Made by a program: the position numbers and the translations under genes. Below the pieces are notes generated by a model. The model did no database searches and was not told where the DNA came from. It saw only the letters and a program-made list of their open reading frames with translations. Below are positions 1-9,188 of a stretch of DNA of 64,000 nucleotides, piece after piece. Within the stretch, counting starts at the first letter, position 1. Each line of letters starts with the position of its first letter. Source of the DNA: Arthrobacter tumbae (lineage in GTDB: Bacteria; Actinomycetota; Actinomycetes; Actinomycetales; Micrococcaceae); NCBI RefSeq assembly GCF_016907495.1, contig NZ_JAFBCC010000001.1, forward strand, positions 558,001-622,000. The letters run 5' to 3'.

Positions 1-23
1 CGTCAGCGCTTCCTGCGCTGACG
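1..23 (+). other. Perfect inverted repeat upstream of the tad operon
   Basis: Two 9-base arms (CGTCAGCGC and GCGCTGACG) flank a 5-base loop. No T-run follows, so it is not a classical intrinsic terminator. In tad loci a pilin gene often precedes the assembly genes, so this could be a partial terminator or mRNA-stabilising hairpin between a pilin gene outside the window and tadE; that role is inference. Confidence 0.5.
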
Positions 24-69
24 GGCGCAACCTTCTCAAAGGCCAAACTGTTTCCTACGAAGGACTGAG

Positions 70-453
70 ATGAAGCCATCGAACGATCGCGGTGCTGTCG
101 CCGTCGAAATGGCGCTCCTCCTTCCCGTGTTGATCCTCCTGCTCTTCGGCATCATGGAATTCGGCCGAGCCTATAACGCCCAAGTCACGCTCACCAACGC
201 AGCCCGCGACGGCGCGCGGGCAATGGCGATCACGAATGACCCGATCAAGGCCCGAGCCGCCGCCGCTAGCGCGGCATCAACCCTGCGACCATTGCTCACG
301 ACGAGCAACTTTACCCCCGCTCCTACCCCCTGCAGTCCGACGGTAAGCGGTGAGAGCACCACCTTCACCATCAGCTACTCACTCAATACCCTGACCGGGA
401 TCGCCGGTCCTTTCACCATGACTGGCAAAGGAACGATGTTATGCGGCGGATAG
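70..453 (+). CDS. TadE-like pseudopilin
   Basis: A 127-residue TadE-family protein of the Tad/Flp pilus system. Its N-terminus is a type IV prepilin-like segment: a short basic leader, Gly8 as the probable prepilin-peptidase cleavage point, Glu13 at position +5 of the mature form, then a hydrophobic helix (about residues 14-32). TadE pseudopilins are membrane anchored and assist Flp pilus assembly. The start is supported by GAAGGA five bases upstream of ATG. Its end overlaps the next gene by 13 bases, so the two are probably translationally coupled. Two C-terminal cysteines may form a disulfide outside the membrane. Confidence 0.85.
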   Translation: MKPSNDRGAVAVEMALLLPVLILLLFGIMEFGRAYNAQVTLTNAARDGARAMAITNDPIKARAAAASAASTLRPLLTTSNFTPAPTPCSPTVSGESTTFTISYSLNTLTGIAGPFTMTGKGTMLCGG

Positions 454-1427
454 CCGAGAATGGGCATGAAAAGGGCGCGGTTTCGGTCATCGTCGCTATC
501 CTCCTGGTCGTGCTCCTCGGCTTTGCTGCGATTGCAGTCGACGTTGGAATGCTCTACTCCGAGAAAGCTCAGTTGCGCAACGGAGCAGATGCCGCAGCGC
601 TCAGCATTGCGCAGACGTGCTCACTCAACGCTTCTGACGCCCAGTGCAGCTCCTCCGTCGCAAGCAGCTCCCTCGCGAAGCAGATGGCGAATGCAAACGC
701 GCTCGATAACCAAAGCAACGCCGGCAACGTCGCGCTCAACAAGACCGCCGGCACAGTCTCTGTAACAACAGGTGCTCTCGAGGCCGGCAGCACGCCAAAC
801 AGCGTCTCTCTCTACTTCGCGCGAGCCCTCGGTTTCGATGAAGCTGAAGTCACCGTCACATCCCACGCGGCCTGGGGCAAGCCCGTGGCCGGACCAGCCA
901 TATTCCCCCTTGCCCTAGCGGAGTGCAAGCTCAATCTCAATCCAGGCATCAGCAACGGATCAATCCAGCTCCTTGAGATGGGAAACAACGGCTGCGGATG
1001 GGTTCCAGGCGGGTTCGGGTGGCTGGACACCGCTCCGTCATCCTGCGGAGTATCCATCACAGCCCCAATAAGCGGGTATGTGGGAGCCTGGCACGCCAGC
1101 GATCCCGGCGCGAGCGCACCTTCGGTCTGCGGTTCATCCGATTTCAATCGGATTAAGGATCGCACGGTACTGTTCCCGCTTTACGACGATGAGCGCGGGA
1201 CTGGCAACAACGCCGAATTCCATATCAAAGGGTTCGCGGCGTTCCACGTCACTGCTTATCACTTCGCGACCCACGACTGGGCCCTGGACGGCTCATCGAT
1301 CTGCAACAAGTGCATCGAAGGCTACTTCAAGCGCTTCGTCACACTCGATGACGCGTACACCCTGAGCCCAAGCGCTCCATCCAACGGAACCAACGTCGTC
1401 AAACTCACTCTCGGAGATGCACCATGA
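441..1427 (+). CDS. TadG-like Flp pilus assembly protein
   Basis: A 328-residue protein whose N-terminus (about residues 11-60) matches the putative Flp pilus-assembly TadE/G-like domain: one membrane helix followed by the DVGMLYSEKAQLRNGADAAAL signature. The remainder should lie outside the membrane. It contains about eight cysteines, including CGW, SSCG, VCGS and a CNKC pair near the C-terminus, suggesting a disulfide-stabilised exported domain. Unlike TadE it has no Glu at the +5 pilin position. It sits between tadE and cpaB, overlapping the latter by 4 bases. The exact role of TadG in actinobacterial pili is uncertain. Confidence 0.75.
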   Translation: MRRIAENGHEKGAVSVIVAILLVVLLGFAAIAVDVGMLYSEKAQLRNGADAAALSIAQTCSLNASDAQCSSSVASSSLAKQMANANALDNQSNAGNVALNKTAGTVSVTTGALEAGSTPNSVSLYFARALGFDEAEVTVTSHAAWGKPVAGPAIFPLALAECKLNLNPGISNGSIQLLEMGNNGCGWVPGGFGWLDTAPSSCGVSITAPISGYVGAWHASDPGASAPSVCGSSDFNRIKDRTVLFPLYDDERGTGNNAEFHIKGFAAFHVTAYHFATHDWALDGSSICNKCIEGYFKRFVTLDDAYTLSPSAPSNGTNVVKLTLGDAP

Positions 1428-2188
1428 AGTCCCGTCTCATAGCCGGCATTGCCGCCGTTGTCCTCGCACTTGCTGGCGCCGTGATGGTCTTCAGCTATGC
1501 GAACGGCGCTGAAGCCCGTGCCGTGCAGAACCTCGATCCGGTTGATGTCCTCGTGGTTCAGCAAACGGTGCCGGCAGGGACACCAGTCGCTGACTTGGCC
1601 GCATCGGTAGCCACTACTCAGCTTCCCGGTGCCTCAGTGGCAGACACCGCCCTTAAGAACCTAGACAGCTCGGCCGGCCTGGTCACCGCCGTCGATCTGG
1701 TCCCTGGCGAGCAGCTTGTGACCGAACGCCTTGTTGCCCCCGAAGATCTCGTTACTTCCGGCGCAGTAGAGGTTCCCAAGGGTCTACACGAAGTGTCGAT
1801 CCTTGTTGAACCACAGCGGATCGCCGGTGGCCGCATCACCGCAGGCGACTTCGTCGGCGTCTTCGTCTCCATGGCTGATAGCGGTCTTGAATCCGAACCC
1901 GACAAGCAGACAACTCAACTGGTCCTTCCCCGCGTCCTGGTCTCGGCTGTGCAGCGGGCTCCAGAACCCCCACCGGTAGATCCCGCAGCCACCGAAGAAG
2001 ACGCTAAAGCCGCTGAGGCTGAAGCCCTTCCCACCGGGTCCCTCATGGTGACGCTGGCCGTCGGACCTGACCAGGCCTCGAAGCTTATCTTCGCCAGCGA
2101 GTATGAATCCATCTGGCTCAGCAACGCAACCGCCGCTGAGAACGATGCTCCCCCATTCATCGTCCAGGACAAGGAACTACACCGATGA
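1424..2188 (+). CDS. cpaB: Flp pilus assembly protein CpaB (RcpC)
   Basis: 254 residues with an N-terminal signal-anchor helix (about residues 5-25) and a SAF-type beta-clip domain (about residues 45-110), the arrangement of CpaB/RcpC. The family is a periplasmic or wall-side component of the Tad apparatus that may bind envelope polysaccharide. An acidic Ala/Glu-rich insert lies around residues 185-205. The start codon overlaps the preceding stop (ATGA), and the stop overlaps the next start in the same way, so the gene is embedded in a tightly coupled operon. Confidence 0.8.
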   Translation: MKSRLIAGIAAVVLALAGAVMVFSYANGAEARAVQNLDPVDVLVVQQTVPAGTPVADLAASVATTQLPGASVADTALKNLDSSAGLVTAVDLVPGEQLVTERLVAPEDLVTSGAVEVPKGLHEVSILVEPQRIAGGRITAGDFVGVFVSMADSGLESEPDKQTTQLVLPRVLVSAVQRAPEPPPVDPAATEEDAKAAEAEALPTGSLMVTLAVGPDQASKLIFASEYESIWLSNATAAENDAPPFIVQDKELHR

Positions 2189-3378
2189 GCCGTTTTCTCC
2201 TCATCACAGCGGACAGCGCTTTCGAGCAGAAGGTCCGCCTCGCCACGGCCGGCGGCCTTCCCGGAGAGGTGCTCTCCGTCAAGCCCGAACTGCTTGGCCA
2301 GCCCGAAGACCTGCTCGACCTCGTCGCCGTTCAGCAGCCAGAGGTACTGGTACTGGGACCGGGCATGGCAGTGGATGGCGCACTCCGCCTTGCCACGGTT
2401 GTGGACGTCCGGTTCCCCAACGTCAGTATGGTCCTCGTGACACCGGACGAGTCCGGTGTTGCGCTACAGGCCATGCGAGCCGGAGTCCGCGACGTCGTGG
2501 ACCCGACCTCCGATATACCCACTGTGCGCCTCCTCCTTGAGCGTGCCTGCCACGCTTTCGCCAGCCGCCACCGTGTCGATAGTGTCGAAGCTGCTCCGAA
2601 GAAGGAGCACGGTCTGGTCGTCGGCGTGTTCTCGCCCAAGGGGGGGGTCGGCAAGACAACCATCGCGACCAATATCGCCGTGGGGCTTGGGAAGCTGGCG
2701 CCTATGGGCGTGGTAATAGTAGATCTCGATCTCCAGTTCGGAGATGTGGCATCCAACCTCTACCTCGAACCCGAGTACTCCGTCCTGGATGCCGTCTCAG
2801 CATCCGCAAGCCAGGACACGATGATCCTGAAGGCTTTCCTGACTCCGCACCCATCCGGCATTTATGCGCTGTGCGCTTCGTCCAATCCGGCAGACGCGGA
2901 CAGCATTACAGCCGCACAGCTCGAGGTTCTGATCAAGCAGCTCGCAGGCGAGTTTGCCTACGTTATTCTAGACACCGGTCCCGGACTCACAGAGCATAGT
3001 CTCGCTGCCCTTGAACAGAGCACAGACGCGGTGTGGGTAACGGGGATGGACGTCCCCAGTGTGCGTGGCCTCCGCTCCGGTCTGGACGTTCTCGGGAAAT
3101 TGGATCTGTTCCCCGAGACGCGCCACGTGGTACTCAATTTCGCCGACTCCAAGACAGGGCTCTCCGTCCAGGATATCGAAGCCACTCTCGGTGCACCGGT
3201 TGACGTGTCGATCCCGCGGTCGCGGGCCCTTTCCCTCGCCACCAACCGCGGCGTTCCGCTGCTTCAGGAAGACGTACGCGATCCCGCTACCAAAAACCTG
3301 CGTGGCTTGGTCGAGCGCTTCGATCCACAGTGGCGAGCACGCGCCCAACGCAAATTACACCGGCGTGTGGTGATCTGA
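2185..3378 (+). CDS. cpaE: CpaE/TadZ-like MinD-family ATPase
   Basis: 397 residues. Residues 1-125 form a receiver-like domain. Residues 142-390 form a MinD/ParA-type ATPase with the deviant Walker A motif KGGVGKTT at 152-159 and a DLDLQFGD switch. CpaE/TadZ proteins position the Tad machine at its assembly site in the cell. I do not see a canonical receiver phospho-acceptor context, as is usual for TadZ. The gene overlaps cpaB by 4 bases and shares one base with the cpaF start (TGATG). Confidence 0.85.
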   Translation: MSRFLLITADSAFEQKVRLATAGGLPGEVLSVKPELLGQPEDLLDLVAVQQPEVLVLGPGMAVDGALRLATVVDVRFPNVSMVLVTPDESGVALQAMRAGVRDVVDPTSDIPTVRLLLERACHAFASRHRVDSVEAAPKKEHGLVVGVFSPKGGVGKTTIATNIAVGLGKLAPMGVVIVDLDLQFGDVASNLYLEPEYSVLDAVSASASQDTMILKAFLTPHPSGIYALCASSNPADADSITAAQLEVLIKQLAGEFAYVILDTGPGLTEHSLAALEQSTDAVWVTGMDVPSVRGLRSGLDVLGKLDLFPETRHVVLNFADSKTGLSVQDIEATLGAPVDVSIPRSRALSLATNRGVPLLQEDVRDPATKNLRGLVERFDPQWRARAQRKLHRRVVI

Positions 3379-4856
3379 TGAAACTTTCCGAACGATTGAG
3401 TCAGGCGACAACGGCACCAAGCGCCGTACCCGGCGGCGACAAAACTACGACGGTTGTCGTTAAACCTTCAGCTTCGGCTCCTGCCGCAGAAGCGGCCGAG
3501 CCTGCGTTCCATGGGGCCGTCGTCGTCGGCTCTGCATCGTCCAAGGCGCCGGAAGCTCCGGTCGCGGCCCGCATTGATGTCTTCGCCGGCATCAAGCAGC
3601 GCGCTGCCGAGGCCCTCTATGAGCGCATGGGCGCCCGGTTCAGTGACTCCACCTTGAAGGAGGAGGACCTCCGCGCAGTCGCACGTGAAGAGTTGAGCCA
3701 GGTCATCGACGCCGAGCAGGTGCCGCTCACCCCTGACGAGCGCCGCCGTCTCATCCAGGATGTTGCCGACGATGTGCTCGGCTACGGACCGCTCCAACGG
3801 CTACTCGACGACGAGGAGATCACCGAAATCATGGTGAACCGCGCCGACCAGATCTACATCGAGCGTCGCGGGCAGCTGGTGCTCGCCGACACGAACTTCA
3901 AGTCTGAGGAACACCTGCGCCGGGTCATTGAGCGCATCGTCTCCAAGGTGGGCCGCCGTATTGACGAGTCCTCGCCCTTCGTTGACGCGCGCCTTGAAGA
4001 CGGGTCGCGCGTGAACGCGGTGATCCCTCCGCTCGCGGTGAACGGATCCTCTCTGACCATCCGTAAGTTCAGCAAGATTCCGCTGACGGTGGAGAAGCTC
4101 ATCAGCTTCGGCACACTGACCCCGGAAATGGCCGAGCTGCTTGATGCCTGCGTCAAGGCAAAGTTGAACATCATCGTTTCCGGCGGTACCGGTACCGGCA
4201 AGACAACGCTACTCAATGTGCTGTCCTCCTTCCTTCCCCACGGGGACAGGATCGTCACCATTGAGGACGCCGTGGAACTGCAGATTCAGCAGCAACACGT
4301 TGTGCGCCTTGAGAGCCGCCCCCCGAACACCGAAGGCAAAGGCGCGGTCACCATCCGCGACCTCGTCCGGAACTCACTGCGTATGCGGCCCGACCGTATC
4401 GTCATCGGCGAGGTCCGCGGCGGTGAATCGCTCGACATGTTGCAGGCCATGAACACCGGTCACGACGGCTCGCTTTCCACGGTGCACGCCAACTCGCCGC
4501 GCGACGCCGTCGCGCGCCTCGAGACGCTGGTCCTGATGGCAGGAATGGATTTGCCCCTGCGCGCCATCCGCGAGCAGCTCGCCTCCGCTGTGAATCTGGT
4601 GATCCAGATCTCCCGTCTGCGTGACGGCACACGCCGCATTACGCATGTCACCGAGGTGCAGGGCATGGAGGGTGACGTTGTAACTCTCCAAGACGCGTTC
4701 GTGTTTGACTACTCGGCCGGCGTGGATTCTTCCGGTCGCTTCCTCGGCAAGCCGATCCCCACTGGCATTCGTCCGCGCTTCATGGAGCGGTTCGAGGATA
4801 TGGGCATTACTGTGTCCCCCGCTGTCTTCGGCGCCGCGCTCACCGGTCGGAGGTAA
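3378..4856 (+). CDS. cpaF: Tad secretion ATPase CpaF/TadA
   Basis: 492 residues from the ATG at 3378, which overlaps the cpaE stop; an in-frame start 48 bases upstream lies inside cpaE and is less likely. The first 65 residues are low-complexity Ala/Ser/Thr/Pro. The VirB11/PulE-type hexameric ATPase core follows, with Walker [10 protein letters not shown] at 269-277 and the GEVRGGE Walker B/His-box region near 344-350. It powers Flp pilus extension. The gap to tadB is 4 bases. Confidence 0.9.
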   Translation: MKLSERLSQATTAPSAVPGGDKTTTVVVKPSASAPAAEAAEPAFHGAVVVGSASSKAPEAPVAARIDVFAGIKQRAAEALYERMGARFSDSTLKEEDLRAVAREELSQVIDAEQVPLTPDERRRLIQDVADDVLGYGPLQRLLDDEEITEIMVNRADQIYIERRGQLVLADTNFKSEEHLRRVIERIVSKVGRRIDESSPFVDARLEDGSRVNAVIPPLAVNGSSLTIRKFSKIPLTVEKLISFGTLTPEMAELLDACVKAKLNIIVSGGTGTGKTTLLNVLSSFLPHGDRIVTIEDAVELQIQQQHVVRLESRPPNTEGKGAVTIRDLVRNSLRMRPDRIVIGEVRGGESLDMLQAMNTGHDGSLSTVHANSPRDAVARLETLVLMAGMDLPLRAIREQLASAVNLVIQISRLRDGTRRITHVTEVQGMEGDVVTLQDAFVFDYSAGVDSSGRFLGKPIPTGIRPRFMERFEDMGITVSPAVFGAALTGRR

Positions 4857-4860
4857 CCCG

Positions 4861-5796
4861 ATGACGCTCCTGTTCTTGTACGGCGCAGGCCTGTGCCTCG
4901 GCGCCCTCGGGCTGCTGTTTTACGCCACCCGTCCGCGCCAGTCCGCTGTGCCACTGGACCGCCGCCGGCCACCAGTAGAGGAATCAGACTCGCAGCTTAC
5001 GAGGTTCGCAGGTTCTGCCGTGCGAGCTGTGGAGCGCTTCCTCAAGAAGCATCCGCAGCGACTGTATCGGCCGGAGTTACTTGAAACTGCGGGTCTGCGC
5101 CTGACGCAGGCGGACATGTTCCTGGTCGTTTTCACCGGGGGCATTGCGGGCCTGGCGCTCGGTCTGGTCGCGGGCGGCCCTCTCTTAGGAATTCTATTCT
5201 TCATCCTTGCGCCCGTCGTGGGTCATGTCGCGCTAGTCTTCAAGATCGGGCGGCGACGCTCAAAATTCGAGGATCAGCTCGGTGACACCCTGCAGCTCCT
5301 CACCGGTGGCTTGCGCGCAGGACACAGTATCTTGCGGGCCATCGATGCGGCAGCCATCGAGGCTGATGCGCCCACCTCAGATGAAATGCGCCGGGTGGTT
5401 ACCGAGACGAGCCTTGGCAAGGACCTGCTCGCGTCTCTGCTGGATACCTCACACCGCATGGAAAGCGAAGACTTCGCGTGGATAGCGCAAGCCATCCAAA
5501 TCAACCGCGAAGTCGGCGGGGATTTGGCTGAGGTCCTCGATCAGGTCGGTGCTACCATCCGCGAACGCAGCGAAATCAAGGGACAGATTCGGGCGCTGGC
5601 TGCGGAAGGCAAGTTCTCCGCCTACATCCTCGTAGCCCTCCCTTTCGGCATCGGCGGCATGCTGATGGTCGTCAGCCCCGGATACGTCAATCCGCTGTTC
5701 GAGAATCCGTTGGGCTGGGTCATGATCGGCGCCTCCGTGGTCATGATGACCATTGGCTGCCTGTGGCTCCGCAAGATCATCGATCTGAAGTTTTAG
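4861..5796 (+). CDS. tadB: Tad pilus inner-membrane platform protein TadB
   Basis: 311 residues from the ATG at 4861; an upstream in-frame extension would lie inside cpaF. It has an N-terminal helix, a paired helix region around 85-125, the cytoplasmic T2SS-F domain (about 140-265) and two C-terminal helices. With TadC it forms the membrane platform that couples CpaF to the growing pilus. The start follows the cpaF stop by 4 bases and tadC follows after 9, consistent with one operon. Confidence 0.85.
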   Translation: MTLLFLYGAGLCLGALGLLFYATRPRQSAVPLDRRRPPVEESDSQLTRFAGSAVRAVERFLKKHPQRLYRPELLETAGLRLTQADMFLVVFTGGIAGLALGLVAGGPLLGILFFILAPVVGHVALVFKIGRRRSKFEDQLGDTLQLLTGGLRAGHSILRAIDAAAIEADAPTSDEMRRVVTETSLGKDLLASLLDTSHRMESEDFAWIAQAIQINREVGGDLAEVLDQVGATIRERSEIKGQIRALAAEGKFSAYILVALPFGIGGMLMVVSPGYVNPLFENPLGWVMIGASVVMMTIGCLWLRKIIDLKF

Positions 5797-5805
5797 GAGG
5801 CCTGC

Positions 5806-6690
5806 ATGAATCCAGTGTTGTTGACATCCTTACTGCTCGTCGCTGCACCTTTGGGTTACCTTGGTTGGGCGCTGCTCAGCCCTGGCAACAAGTCGTACAA
5901 GACCATCCAGGCCAACCTGCATCGCGGCATCAGCAGATCCGAGGATGGAAAGGGAAATACTTCCGGCTCTCTCGCGAGGTTCGGCTACAAGATCACCCCG
6001 TTGTCGTACGTTGAGAAGCTGGACAATCTCCTCGCCCTAGCAGGCCGCCCGGCGTCGCTGCCGCTCGGCCGTGTGCTCGGCGCCAAGCCGGCGCTCTGCG
6101 TGGTGGGAGCGGGACTCGGGTTCCTGATGGCCAACGCCGCGCAGAAGCCGATGATCACGATCCTCGCGATCTTCCTTACAGTGCTCGGCTACTTCATCCC
6201 GGACCTCCTGCTCTACAGCAAGGGTCAGGAACGCCAGAAGGCCATGCAACTGGAACTGGCGAACACGCTTGACCAGATGCTCATCTCCGTGGAGGCAGGT
6301 CTCGGATTCGAAAGCGCCATGCAGCGGGCTGGCGAGACCGGAAAGGGCCCCCTCGCCGAGGAACTGGTGCGGACGCTTCAGGACATGCAGGTGGGCCGCA
6401 GCAGGCGCGAGTCCTACCTTGCCCTGGCCGACCGCACGAGCATCCCTGAGCTCCGAAGCTTCGTCAAGGCGATCGTCCAGGCGGACGCCTACGGCATCGC
6501 ACTGAGCGGCGTGCTCCGCATCCAGGCGAAGGTGATGCGTGTGAAGCGGCGCCAACGGGCAGAAGAAAAGGCGATGAAGCTCCCGGTTACGGTGCTGTTT
6601 CCCCTGCTCTTCTTCATCTTCCCGGTGCTGTTCATCATCATCCTGGGACCCGCCGTCATCAACGCGATGGCGACGTTCAGCGGCTCCTGA
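5806..6690 (+). CDS. tadC: Tad pilus inner-membrane platform protein TadC
   Basis: 294 residues with an N-terminal helix, a central helix pair (about 85-130), a T2SS-F domain containing the TLDQMLISVEAGLGFESAM signature (about 150-175) and a C-terminal hydrophobic segment. It is the TadB partner. AGGAGG lies just before the ATG. It is the last recognisable tad gene: the 120 bases after it hold a promoter-like element for the next gene. No secretin is expected in a Gram-positive. Confidence 0.85.
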   Translation: MNPVLLTSLLLVAAPLGYLGWALLSPGNKSYKTIQANLHRGISRSEDGKGNTSGSLARFGYKITPLSYVEKLDNLLALAGRPASLPLGRVLGAKPALCVVGAGLGFLMANAAQKPMITILAIFLTVLGYFIPDLLLYSKGQERQKAMQLELANTLDQMLISVEAGLGFESAMQRAGETGKGPLAEELVRTLQDMQVGRSRRESYLALADRTSIPELRSFVKAIVQADAYGIALSGVLRIQAKVMRVKRRQRAEEKAMKLPVTVLFPLLFFIFPVLFIIILGPAVINAMATFSGS

Positions 6691-6798
6691 TTCGGGACCA
6701 AGCCAGCTCAAGAAACACCAGCTAGTACGCAAGCCGAAGAATTCCGCAGTGTTTGCACAGCATCAGGCAATTCCCGCTTTTCTCCCAATTTCAGAAAG

Positions 6799-6804
6799 TA
6801 GCGT
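6799..6804 (+). promoter_or_regulatory. -10 element of a probable leaderless promoter
   Basis: TAGCGT fits the actinobacterial TANNNT -10 pattern and ends 6 bases before the ATG at 6811, so transcription would begin at or next to the start codon. No Shine-Dalgarno sequence precedes that ATG. It would uncouple the Hpt-like gene from the tad operon. Confidence 0.45.
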
Positions 6805-6810
6805 TAGCCC

Positions 6811-7266
6811 ATGCCCCTCTCCCGCCCCAGCGCAGATGACGACGACGCGGAGTCCCTGCGCGCCGTCGGTGCTGAGCCGCGGAGAGCCACGGGCGGCAGC
6901 CACCGTGTAGACAGGACACCTCTCGTGGATCCCAACGTGCTCCATGACCTCGAGGACCAACTCGACAGCCCCGCCGCTGCCCGGGCATTCGTGCGCGACT
7001 ACGTTGCTGTCTGGGACGAGCGTGACCTGCGGATCTCCTCCGCCATCGCGCGCCGGAACCAGGCAGCGTCACTCGACGCCGTGCTGAGCCTGAAGATCAC
7101 GTCCACCATGGTCGGAGCCACGCAGCTTGTTACCCTGGCGAGCGCGCTGGAGAAGCTGCTCCGTGAGGGCAAACTCGAAGAGGCTGAGGCCGCACTCCCC
7201 CACGTTCACCGGTGCGGGGTACGGACCATGCGTGAGCTGCGACTGCTGCACCTCAACAAGCACTAG
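6811..7266 (+). CDS. Hpt-like protein without the phospho-acceptor histidine
   Basis: 151 residues. Residues 1-40 are probably disordered; residues 41-148 look like an all-helical Hpt (histidine phosphotransfer) domain. The normal motif H-x-L-K-G is replaced by L92-S-L-K-I, followed by a well-kept MVGA segment, so the fold may persist while phosphotransfer is lost. Such proteins can act as binding decoys or inhibitors of response regulators. It lies between the tad operon and a two-component system. I recall similar VLSLK-type proteins in Arthrobacter, so the substitution is probably inherited rather than a sequencing error. Confidence 0.6.
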   Translation: MPLSRPSADDDDAESLRAVGAEPRRATGGSHRVDRTPLVDPNVLHDLEDQLDSPAAARAFVRDYVAVWDERDLRISSAIARRNQAASLDAVLSLKITSTMVGATQLVTLASALEKLLREGKLEEAEAALPHVHRCGVRTMRELRLLHLNKH

Positions 7267-7296
7267 ACATCAACCAAAGATCCTAAGGGCGCGCAA

Positions 7297-8115
7297 TTGA
7301 ATAATCACGATGCACTCAAGAAGTTGACGCATGCATACCCCGCGAACGTGCGCGTCTTCGATACTTCCTTCGACTACAAGACTGACACCCCTGCTAGGAC
7401 CAGGCCCGACGCCGACAGAGACAGTCAGCGGCTCCGATTAGACCATGAGCTGCTGTGGTCCAAGGAGCTGAGCTCTGGCGTCCATTTCCGGCCGAGCGTG
7501 CCGATTTTGCCGCGGGAACGTCGGGGGAACTACCTCATGTTCGAGGACACCGCCGGGGGAAGGTTCGTGTATGGGAGCGACGCCATCACCAACTCCTACG
7601 GCCGGTGGTTACGGCCGAAGTCTCTGGTCGATGCCATCACCTCGCTGAACGAGGAACAGCAGGCCCTCTACCTGAACCCGACGTACACCATCGGCAGTGC
7701 GATGATCTGGCCCGTCCGGTCCAAGGACCGGCCTACCATGAACACGGCCCGAGGGCTCCGTCTGCGGATTGCTGACCGCATGGACTTGACCCTTGAGTGC
7801 ATCCGGCGTCACTACTCAGGCGAGCCAGCGAGCCCTCTCGCCGACGTCATCAACGCCTACGCGGACTTCTTCGCGCTCTTCGACGGATTCTCGGAGTTTG
7901 TTGAATTCTTCCACTTACAGGACCTCGTGACGCCCGACTATGATGCGGTTGAGTTTCACCTGCCGTTCGACAACTTCAAGCGTTCTGGGGCGCCGTCCAC
8001 GACCGAGGACTACGTGACATACCGGGAGGCCACGCTTAAGTTCATCGAAGCCCGGCAGCGTCGGATGGCTGAGTGGGTCATGGAGCACCACCCCGAGATC
8101 GAGGTTCGCCACTAG
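7297..8115 (+). CDS. Uncharacterised DUF6994-like protein
   Basis: 272 residues with no signal peptide or membrane helix and a rather acidic, aromatic-rich composition. From memory it resembles the DUF6994 family (segments such as FDTSFDYKTDTPARTRPDAD and NPTYTIGSAMIWP), whose function is unknown; I see no catalytic motif. The TTG start at 7297 is preceded by AAGGG at 7 bases, and there is no ATG option nearby that keeps the conserved N-terminus. It follows the Hpt-like gene after 30 bases and may be co-transcribed with it. Confidence 0.6.
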   Translation: MNNHDALKKLTHAYPANVRVFDTSFDYKTDTPARTRPDADRDSQRLRLDHELLWSKELSSGVHFRPSVPILPRERRGNYLMFEDTAGGRFVYGSDAITNSYGRWLRPKSLVDAITSLNEEQQALYLNPTYTIGSAMIWPVRSKDRPTMNTARGLRLRIADRMDLTLECIRRHYSGEPASPLADVINAYADFFALFDGFSEFVEFFHLQDLVTPDYDAVEFHLPFDNFKRSGAPSTTEDYVTYREATLKFIEARQRRMAEWVMEHHPEIEVRH

Positions 8116-8149
8116 CTCCCTGAGCTAGAGTTCAAGCCCTTTACAGGAC

Positions 8150-8929
8150 TCAGTCCGCCCGCCGCGGCACCAGCCGGTAGCCCACGCCGCGAACGGTCAT
8201 CAGCCAGCGAGGGCTCCGGGGATCCTCCCCCAGCTTCCGGCGCAGGTTCCCGATGTGAACCTCGATGGCCCGCTCATCGGCCTCGCTGATATACGTATCC
8301 GTCCGGTAGTACTGCCCCCGCACTACCCGCACCAGGTCTCCCTTGGTACGCACGGCACCGGAGCTGCGCAGCAACTCGTGCAGCAGGTCGAACTCGCTGC
8401 GTGTCAGCACCAGTTCCTCACCGCGCACCGTGACGGTGCGGGTGTCCTTGTCCAGCTCGAGGCCGTTGTGCCGCATTACGGAATCCGGACGCGACGGTAG
8501 GTTCGGCTCCTCAGAGGCGGGCGCCGTCGTCGTCGTCGGTTTTTCCTCGGTGAGTCCACCACGCGGCCGCCGCAGCATCGCGGCAATGCGCGCCCGTAGC
8601 TCTCGCGGCCGGAAGGGTTTGGTGACAAAGTCATCGGCACCGGACTGCAGCGCGGTGAGGGTATCGATCTCCTCGTTGTGCGCGGTCAGCATGATCACGT
8701 AGCAGTCGCTGAGGCCGCGAATGCGGCGCAGCACCTCGTAGCCGTCAATGTCCGGAAGGCCTACGTCGAGGGTGACCAGCGTGGGGTTGTGCTCCTTGAC
8801 CGCTTCCACGCCGTCGCGCCCCTCGGCAGCGGTATGGACAACGAATCCCGACTGCGTGAGAACCGTGCTCACGAGGTTGCGAACGTCGAGATCATCCTCG
8901 ACGACTACCGCCACACCTGGATCTGGCAC
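8150..8929 (-). CDS. OmpR/PhoB-family response regulator
   Basis: 259 residues. A receiver domain (about 5-118) has the acidic pocket E11-D12-D13, phospho-acceptor Asp55 and Lys104. A charged Thr/Pro linker and a C-terminal winged-helix DNA-binding domain (about 155-255) follow. The GTG start is set by AGGAGG five bases upstream. It is divergent from the histidine kinase at 9189, its likely partner, across about 260 bases that could hold a shared promoter region. Its targets cannot be read from the sequence; the adjacent tad operon is a plausible one. Confidence 0.85.
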   Translation of the reverse strand: MPDPGVAVVVEDDLDVRNLVSTVLTQSGFVVHTAAEGRDGVEAVKEHNPTLVTLDVGLPDIDGYEVLRRIRGLSDCYVIMLTAHNEEIDTLTALQSGADDFVTKPFRPRELRARIAAMLRRPRGGLTEEKPTTTTAPASEEPNLPSRPDSVMRHNGLELDKDTRTVTVRGEELVLTRSEFDLLHELLRSSGAVRTKGDLVRVVRGQYYRTDTYISEADERAIEVHIGNLRRKLGEDPRSPRWLMTVRGVGYRLVPRRAD

Positions 8930-9188
8930 TATCTCCTCCTGGCCCCAACAGAACTGTAGTTGTCCAGTTCATCACAAAAGGACGAAACACCGCGAAGAGC
9001 AGTGAACCGCCGCAGCGTGCTTCACAGCATACGCGTGCGGAGGTGTTTGCGGTCACAATGACGGAACTTTGTGAACCGGTTGGGAGTTATGGTCCGTCAG
9101 CAGTGCCGGGTGGCCGCATAATAGATGGTATGTCCTGGTCTCGGAGGCATATCCCTACCGTTCCGTGTGCGCGTCGCAAGGCGGCACC

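Noticed and set aside
1..73. Open frame from base 2 ending at the TGA that overlaps the tadE start
   Set aside because: Only 23 residues are visible, it resembles no pilin or Tad protein, and it runs through the hairpin at 1-23.
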